DNA of 64,000 nucleotides, from the NCBI RefSeq assembly GCF_015461835.1, contig NZ_JACOPX010000002.1:310001-374000 (forward strand), read 5' to 3'. The stretch is from Pseudomonas neuropathica. Its GTDB lineage: Bacteria > Pseudomonadota > Gammaproteobacteria > Pseudomonadales > Pseudomonadaceae. Made by a program: the position numbers and the translations under genes. Position 1 is the first letter of the stretch, and every line of letters starts with the position of its first letter. Below are positions 60,471-64,000 of this stretch, one piece after another. Below the pieces are notes generated by a model. It was not told the DNA's origin. It saw only the letters and a program-made list of their open reading frames with translations, and did no database searches.

Positions 60471-61295
60471 ATGAGCGAGCTTTTTTACAACGCTGTGCCA
60501 AACGCGACCCGCGTGGCACCGCCACTGCCCGAACCTCGGCAATACCCCAGCGAGAAACCGTCGCGGGTCTACCTGTTCGGCACGTGTGTGGTCGACCTGT
60601 TCTACCCCGAAGCCGGGATGGACGCGATCCACTTGCTGGAGCGCGAAGGGATCCGAGTCGAGTACCCGCAAGGGCAGAGCTGCTGCGGCCAACCAGCCTA
60701 CACCTCGGGTTACACCGAGCAGGCGCGGACGGTAGCGCGCTCGCAACTGGCGCTGTTTGCCGGGGATTATCCGGTGGTGGTGCCGTCGGGTTCGTGCGCC
60801 GGCATGCTGCGTGAGCATTACGCCGACTTGTTCAAGGACGAGCCGGAGACGTTGAAACAGGTTCAGGCACTTGCGGCCCGCACCTATGAACTGGCCGAGT
60901 TTCTGCTGTTCGTCTGCAAGGTGCAGCTCAAGGACAGCGGCGCACCGGTCAAAGTCGCGCTGCACACTTCGTGTTCGGCACGCCGCGAAATGAACACCCA
61001 CCTGCACGGCCGCGAGTTGTTGGCGCAGTTGAGCAACGTGGAACGGGTCAACCACGACCACGAAAGCGAATGCTGTGGCTTCGGCGGAACATTCAGCGTC
61101 CGTATGCCAGACATTTCCGGCGCGATGGTGGCTGACAAAACCAAAGCGTTGAAGGATTCCGGCGCGCACAAGGTATTGAGCGCCGACTGTGGCTGTTTGA
61201 TGAACATCAACGGCGCATTGGAGAAACAAAAAGAAGCGCTGCGCGGGCAACATCTCGCGAGCTTTCTGTGGCAACGAACCGGGGGTGCGCAATGA
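60471..61295 (+). CDS. lutA: L-lactate oxidation complex subunit LutA (LldE), CCG-domain protein
   Basis: The 274-aa product carries two cysteine-rich CCG domains (GQSCCGQPAYTSGYTEQA and ESECCGFGGTFSVRMP), each able to bind an iron-sulfur centre. It acts with LutB and LutC in NAD-independent L-lactate oxidation to pyruvate, coupled to the respiratory chain. ATG 60471 has GGAGA eight bases upstream; the frame extends to 60357 over the hairpins. The stop overlaps lutB by 4 bp. In P. fluorescens relatives the same genes are called lldEFG. No FMN-type lldD gene lies between lldP and this gene. Confidence 0.92.
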   Translation: MSELFYNAVPNATRVAPPLPEPRQYPSEKPSRVYLFGTCVVDLFYPEAGMDAIHLLEREGIRVEYPQGQSCCGQPAYTSGYTEQARTVARSQLALFAGDYPVVVPSGSCAGMLREHYADLFKDEPETLKQVQALAARTYELAEFLLFVCKVQLKDSGAPVKVALHTSCSARREMNTHLHGRELLAQLSNVERVNHDHESECCGFGGTFSVRMPDISGAMVADKTKALKDSGAHKVLSADCGCLMNINGALEKQKEALRGQHLASFLWQRTGGAQ

Positions 61296-62746
61296 GCACT
61301 TCCGCGATTATTCCTACGGTCGCCGTAGAAGAAGATTTCCGCACCCGGGCACACAATGCCTTGGGCGATCAGCAGCTACGGAACAATTTCCGCACTGCCA
61401 TGGACTCACTGATGGTCAAGCGGGCAGCCGCTTTCAGCGATGCCCACGAAAGAGAACATTTGCGCGCACTGGGCAATTCGATCAAGGCCCGCGCGCTGTC
61501 CAAGCTGCCCGACCTGCTCGAGCAACTGGAACAGAACCTGACCCGCAACGGTGTGACAGTGCACTGGGCGGAAACGGTGGACGAGGCCAATGGCATCGTC
61601 TTATCGATCATCCGCGCTCACGAGGCGCGGCAAGTGATCAAGGGCAAATCGATGGTCAGCGAAGAGATGGAGATGAACCATTTCCTCGAGGCTCGGGACA
61701 TTGAATGTCTGGAGTCCGATATGGGGGAATACATCGTCCAGCTCGACCACGAGAAGCCTTCACACATCATTATGCCGGCGATCCACAAGAATGCCGGTCA
61801 GGTCGCGTCCTTGTTCCACGACAAACTTGGCGTGGAATACACCAAGGACGTTGACCAACTCATTCAGATCGGTCGCAGAGTCCTGCGGCAGAAATTCTTC
61901 GAAGCGGACATCGGCGTCTCCGGTGTCAACTTCGCCGTCGCCGAAACCGGCACCCTGCTGCTGGTGGAAAACGAAGGCAACGGCCGCATGACCACCACCG
62001 TGCCGCCGGTGCACATCGCTGTCACCGGCATCGAAAAAGTCGTGGAAAACCTGCGTGACGTGGTGCCGCTGCTGTCATTGCTGACCCGCTCGGCGCTGGG
62101 CATTCCGATCACCACTTACGTCAACATGATCTCCGGCCCGCGCAAGGAGCACGAACTCGACGGCCCGCAGGAAGTGCACCTGGTGCTGCTCGACAACGGT
62201 CGCAGCCAGGCTTTCGCCGACAGTGAACTGCGTCAGACCTTGAACTGCATCCGCTGCGGCGCCTGCATGAACCATTGCCCAGTCTACACCCGCGTCGGCG
62301 GCCACACCTATGGCGAGGTGTACCCGGGACCGATCGGCAAAATCATCACCCCGCACATGGTCGGCCTGGCCAAAGTCCCCGATCACCCGAGCGCTTCGTC
62401 GCTGTGCGGTGCCTGCGGTGAAGTCTGCCCGGTAAAAATTCCGATCCCGGCGATCCTGCGACGCCTGCGCGAAGAGAACGTCAAAGCCCCGGACAGCCCG
62501 AATCAAGTGATGCGCGGTCAGGGCAGCAAGTATTCGCGCAAGGAACGTTTCATCTGGAACGCCTGGGCCAAGCTCAACAGTTCTCCGACGCTGTATCGAT
62601 TGTTCGGTTTCTTCGCCACGCGCCTGCGTGCCCTGACCCCGAGCAATGTCGGCCCATGGACACAAAATCACAGCGCGCCGAAACCCGCTGCCCGCTCACT
62701 GCACGACATGGCCCGCGAGCATCTGGCCAAACAGGGAGACCGCTGA
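61292..62746 (+). CDS. lutB: L-lactate oxidation complex iron-sulfur subunit LutB (LldF)
   Basis: The 484-aa product is the largest subunit. An N-terminal LUD-type domain (about 60-300; KSMVSEEMEMNHFLEARDIECLESDMGEYIVQL, GTLLLVENEGNGRM) is followed by two 4Fe-4S motifs, NCIRCGACMNHCPVYTRVGG (about residue 312) and SLCGACGEVCPVKIPIP (about 365). The ATG overlaps the lutA stop (ATGA). It is thought to pass electrons from lactate; the catalytic site of the Lut complex is not established in detail. Confidence 0.93.
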   Translation: MSTSAIIPTVAVEEDFRTRAHNALGDQQLRNNFRTAMDSLMVKRAAAFSDAHEREHLRALGNSIKARALSKLPDLLEQLEQNLTRNGVTVHWAETVDEANGIVLSIIRAHEARQVIKGKSMVSEEMEMNHFLEARDIECLESDMGEYIVQLDHEKPSHIIMPAIHKNAGQVASLFHDKLGVEYTKDVDQLIQIGRRVLRQKFFEADIGVSGVNFAVAETGTLLLVENEGNGRMTTTVPPVHIAVTGIEKVVENLRDVVPLLSLLTRSALGIPITTYVNMISGPRKEHELDGPQEVHLVLLDNGRSQAFADSELRQTLNCIRCGACMNHCPVYTRVGGHTYGEVYPGPIGKIITPHMVGLAKVPDHPSASSLCGACGEVCPVKIPIPAILRRLREENVKAPDSPNQVMRGQGSKYSRKERFIWNAWAKLNSSPTLYRLFGFFATRLRALTPSNVGPWTQNHSAPKPAARSLHDMAREHLAKQGDR

Positions 62747-63417
62747 TGAGCGCCAAGCAAAATATCCTCGCCAAGCTACGGAAAAGTCTGACTGGCGCCA
62801 CACCGATTGCCGACAACTTCGATGTCGATCTGGTGACGCAGCCTTACACCTACAGCGCCGAACAACGCATCCCGCAACTGCGCAAATTGATGGAAGCGGT
62901 GCACACCGAAATCCACCTGACCTCGGGCGAAGAATGGCCGGCGCTGCTTGCGCAATTGTTGCGCGACCGCCAGTTGCCGAGTCTGTTGATCGCACCGACG
63001 ACAGCGCACGGGCAGAAAATCACACAGCATTGGGCGAACAATCCTGATCTGCCGACACTGAAATCCTACGACCGACCGATGGAAGAGTGGAAAGCCGAAC
63101 TGTTCAACGACACTCCGGCCAGCCTCACCGGCACCCTCGGTGCGATCGCCGCCACCGGCAGCCTGATCCTCTGGCCAACCCGCGAAGAACCACGGTTGAT
63201 GAGCCTGGTGCCGCCGGTACATTTCGCCCTGCTCAAGGCCAGCGAAATCCGTGACAACTTCTATCAGGTGCAAGAGGAATTCGCGTGGGCCCAAGGCATG
63301 CCGACCAACGCATTGCTGGTGTCCGGCCCGTCGAAAACCGCTGACATCGAGCAAGTGCTGGCTTACGGCGCCCACGGCCCGAAAGACCTCGTGGTGCTGA
63401 TCCTGGAGGACCAATGA
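62746..63417 (+). CDS. lutC: L-lactate oxidation complex subunit LutC (LldG), LUD domain
   Basis: The 223-aa product consists of one LUD domain: MSAKQNILAKLRKSL start, then VDLVTQPYTYSAEQ, LGAIAATGSLILWPTREEPRLMSLVPPVHFALL and SGPSKTADIEQVLAYGAHGPKDLVVLI. ATG 62746 overlaps the last base of the lutB stop, and its own stop overlaps the next gene by 4 bp, so the operon is tightly coupled. The exact role within the complex is unknown. Confidence 0.93.
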   Translation: MSAKQNILAKLRKSLTGATPIADNFDVDLVTQPYTYSAEQRIPQLRKLMEAVHTEIHLTSGEEWPALLAQLLRDRQLPSLLIAPTTAHGQKITQHWANNPDLPTLKSYDRPMEEWKAELFNDTPASLTGTLGAIAATGSLILWPTREEPRLMSLVPPVHFALLKASEIRDNFYQVQEEFAWAQGMPTNALLVSGPSKTADIEQVLAYGAHGPKDLVVLILEDQ

Positions 63418-64000
63418 CGCTTCCTGCGAATTTCCTGCGTGATGCGCAACAACTGATTCCAGACGAGCGCCGTTTTGATGACCCGTTATCGACTCTGGCC
63501 TTTGGTACGGATGCCAGTTTTTATCGACTGATTCCGAAGCTGGTAATCCGCGTCGAGTCCGAAGATGAAGTGGTGGCGCTGTTGAAACTGGCTCAGCGTG
63601 ACCACGTTCCGGTGACGTTCCGCGCGGCCGGCACCAGCCTGTCCGGTCAGGCGATCAGTGATTCCGTTTTGATCGTGCTTGGGGATAACTGGAACGCTCG
63701 CGAAATCCGTGGCCAAGGCACGCAGATTCGCCTGCAACCGGGGGTGATCGGCGCGCAGGCCAACGCGTGGCTGGCGCCGTTCGGGCGCAAGATCGGCCCG
63801 GATCCGGCGTCGATCAACGCCTGCAAGATCGGCGGCATCGTCGCCAACAATGCCAGCGGTATGTGCTGCGGCACCGCGCAAAACACTTATCACACGCTCG
63901 CGGGGATTCGTTTGGTACTCGCCGATGGCACGCGTCTGGATACCGAAGACCCGGCGAGTGTTGCGGCATTCCAAGTCAGCCACGGTGATCTCCTCGAACG
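63414..64000 (+). CDS. FAD-linked D-lactate dehydrogenase / FAD-binding oxidoreductase, 5' part
   Basis: The first 195 codons are present; the gene runs off the window. The N-terminal VAO/PCMH FAD-binding domain is clear: VIRVESEDEVVALLKLAQRDHVPVTFRAAGTSLSGQAISDSVL, GQGTQIRLQPGVIGAQANAWLAPFGRKIGPDPASINACKIGGIVANNASGMCCG. Relatives in this position (Dld-II, the PA4772 type) are about 930 residues with a C-terminal 4Fe-4S/CCG half and oxidise D-lactate to pyruvate. The ATG overlaps the lutC stop by 4 bp, so it belongs to the same operon. Confidence 0.88.
   Translation, partial: MTLPANFLRDAQQLIPDERRFDDPLSTLAFGTDASFYRLIPKLVIRVESEDEVVALLKLAQRDHVPVTFRAAGTSLSGQAISDSVLIVLGDNWNAREIRGQGTQIRLQPGVIGAQANAWLAPFGRKIGPDPASINACKIGGIVANNASGMCCGTAQNTYHTLAGIRLVLADGTRLDTEDPASVAAFQVSHGDLLE

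Overview
The window is a stretch of a Pseudomonas chromosome, most likely from the P. fluorescens group. The evidence is gene content and order matching the P. aeruginosa PAO1 blocks around PA4513-PA4524 and PA4740-PA4772 (numbers from memory), FruR/Cra and LldR operators of pseudomonad type, and several families of REP-type extragenic palindromes of the kind common in P. fluorescens. I see no prophage, insertion sequence, CRISPR array or integrase. This is mainly conserved core genome, and I did not find a plausible wholly new multi-gene system. The most unusual signals lie in the DNA between genes.

Left part (1-25 kb). The 3' end of an ornithine decarboxylase gene is followed by an iron-uptake locus: a Sel1-repeat protein and the dioxygenase piuC on the minus strand, then the TonB receptor piuA and the fused PepSY/flavin reductase piuB on the plus strand, with a good Fur box between piuC and piuA. 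Next come a PhoD-type phosphatase and the fructose PTS operon fruBKA (minus), divergent from fruR-tatD (plus), with a perfect FruR operator between them. Then follow a small zinc-ribbon membrane protein, a chemoreceptor, ampE-ampD (peptidoglycan recycling), a DUF1631 protein, nadC, a small protein and tRNA-Thr(CGU). Three REP doublets of exactly 89 bp, two of another family of exactly 68 bp, and two inverted pairs of a 34-bp element sit between these genes.

Middle part (25-49 kb, nearly all minus strand). This is the classic translation, transcription and RNA-metabolism supercluster: secG-tpiA, tRNA-Leu(GAG), initiator tRNA-Met, rimP-nusA-infB-rbfA-truB-rpsO-pnp. Upstream of it are ftsH-folP-glmM, rlmE divergent from yhbY, carA-carB-greA and a DUF4149 membrane protein, then dapB-dnaJ. 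A strong terminator hairpin directly upstream of carA, preceded by an 11-codon mini-ORF with two adjacent arginine codons, looks like an attenuator.

Right part (49-64 kb). grpE and dnaK each have a near-consensus heat-shock (sigma-32) promoter. recN has a LexA box and converges on fur. Fur is divergent from the BamE/OmlA lipoprotein gene. Then come rnfH-ratA, a sodium symporter and smpB, whose -10 box is so close to the ATG that the mRNA may be almost leaderless. The window ends in a lactate locus: lldR, divergent from lldP-lutA-lutB-lutC and a truncated FAD-linked D-lactate dehydrogenase gene, with a palindromic LldR operator in front of lldP.
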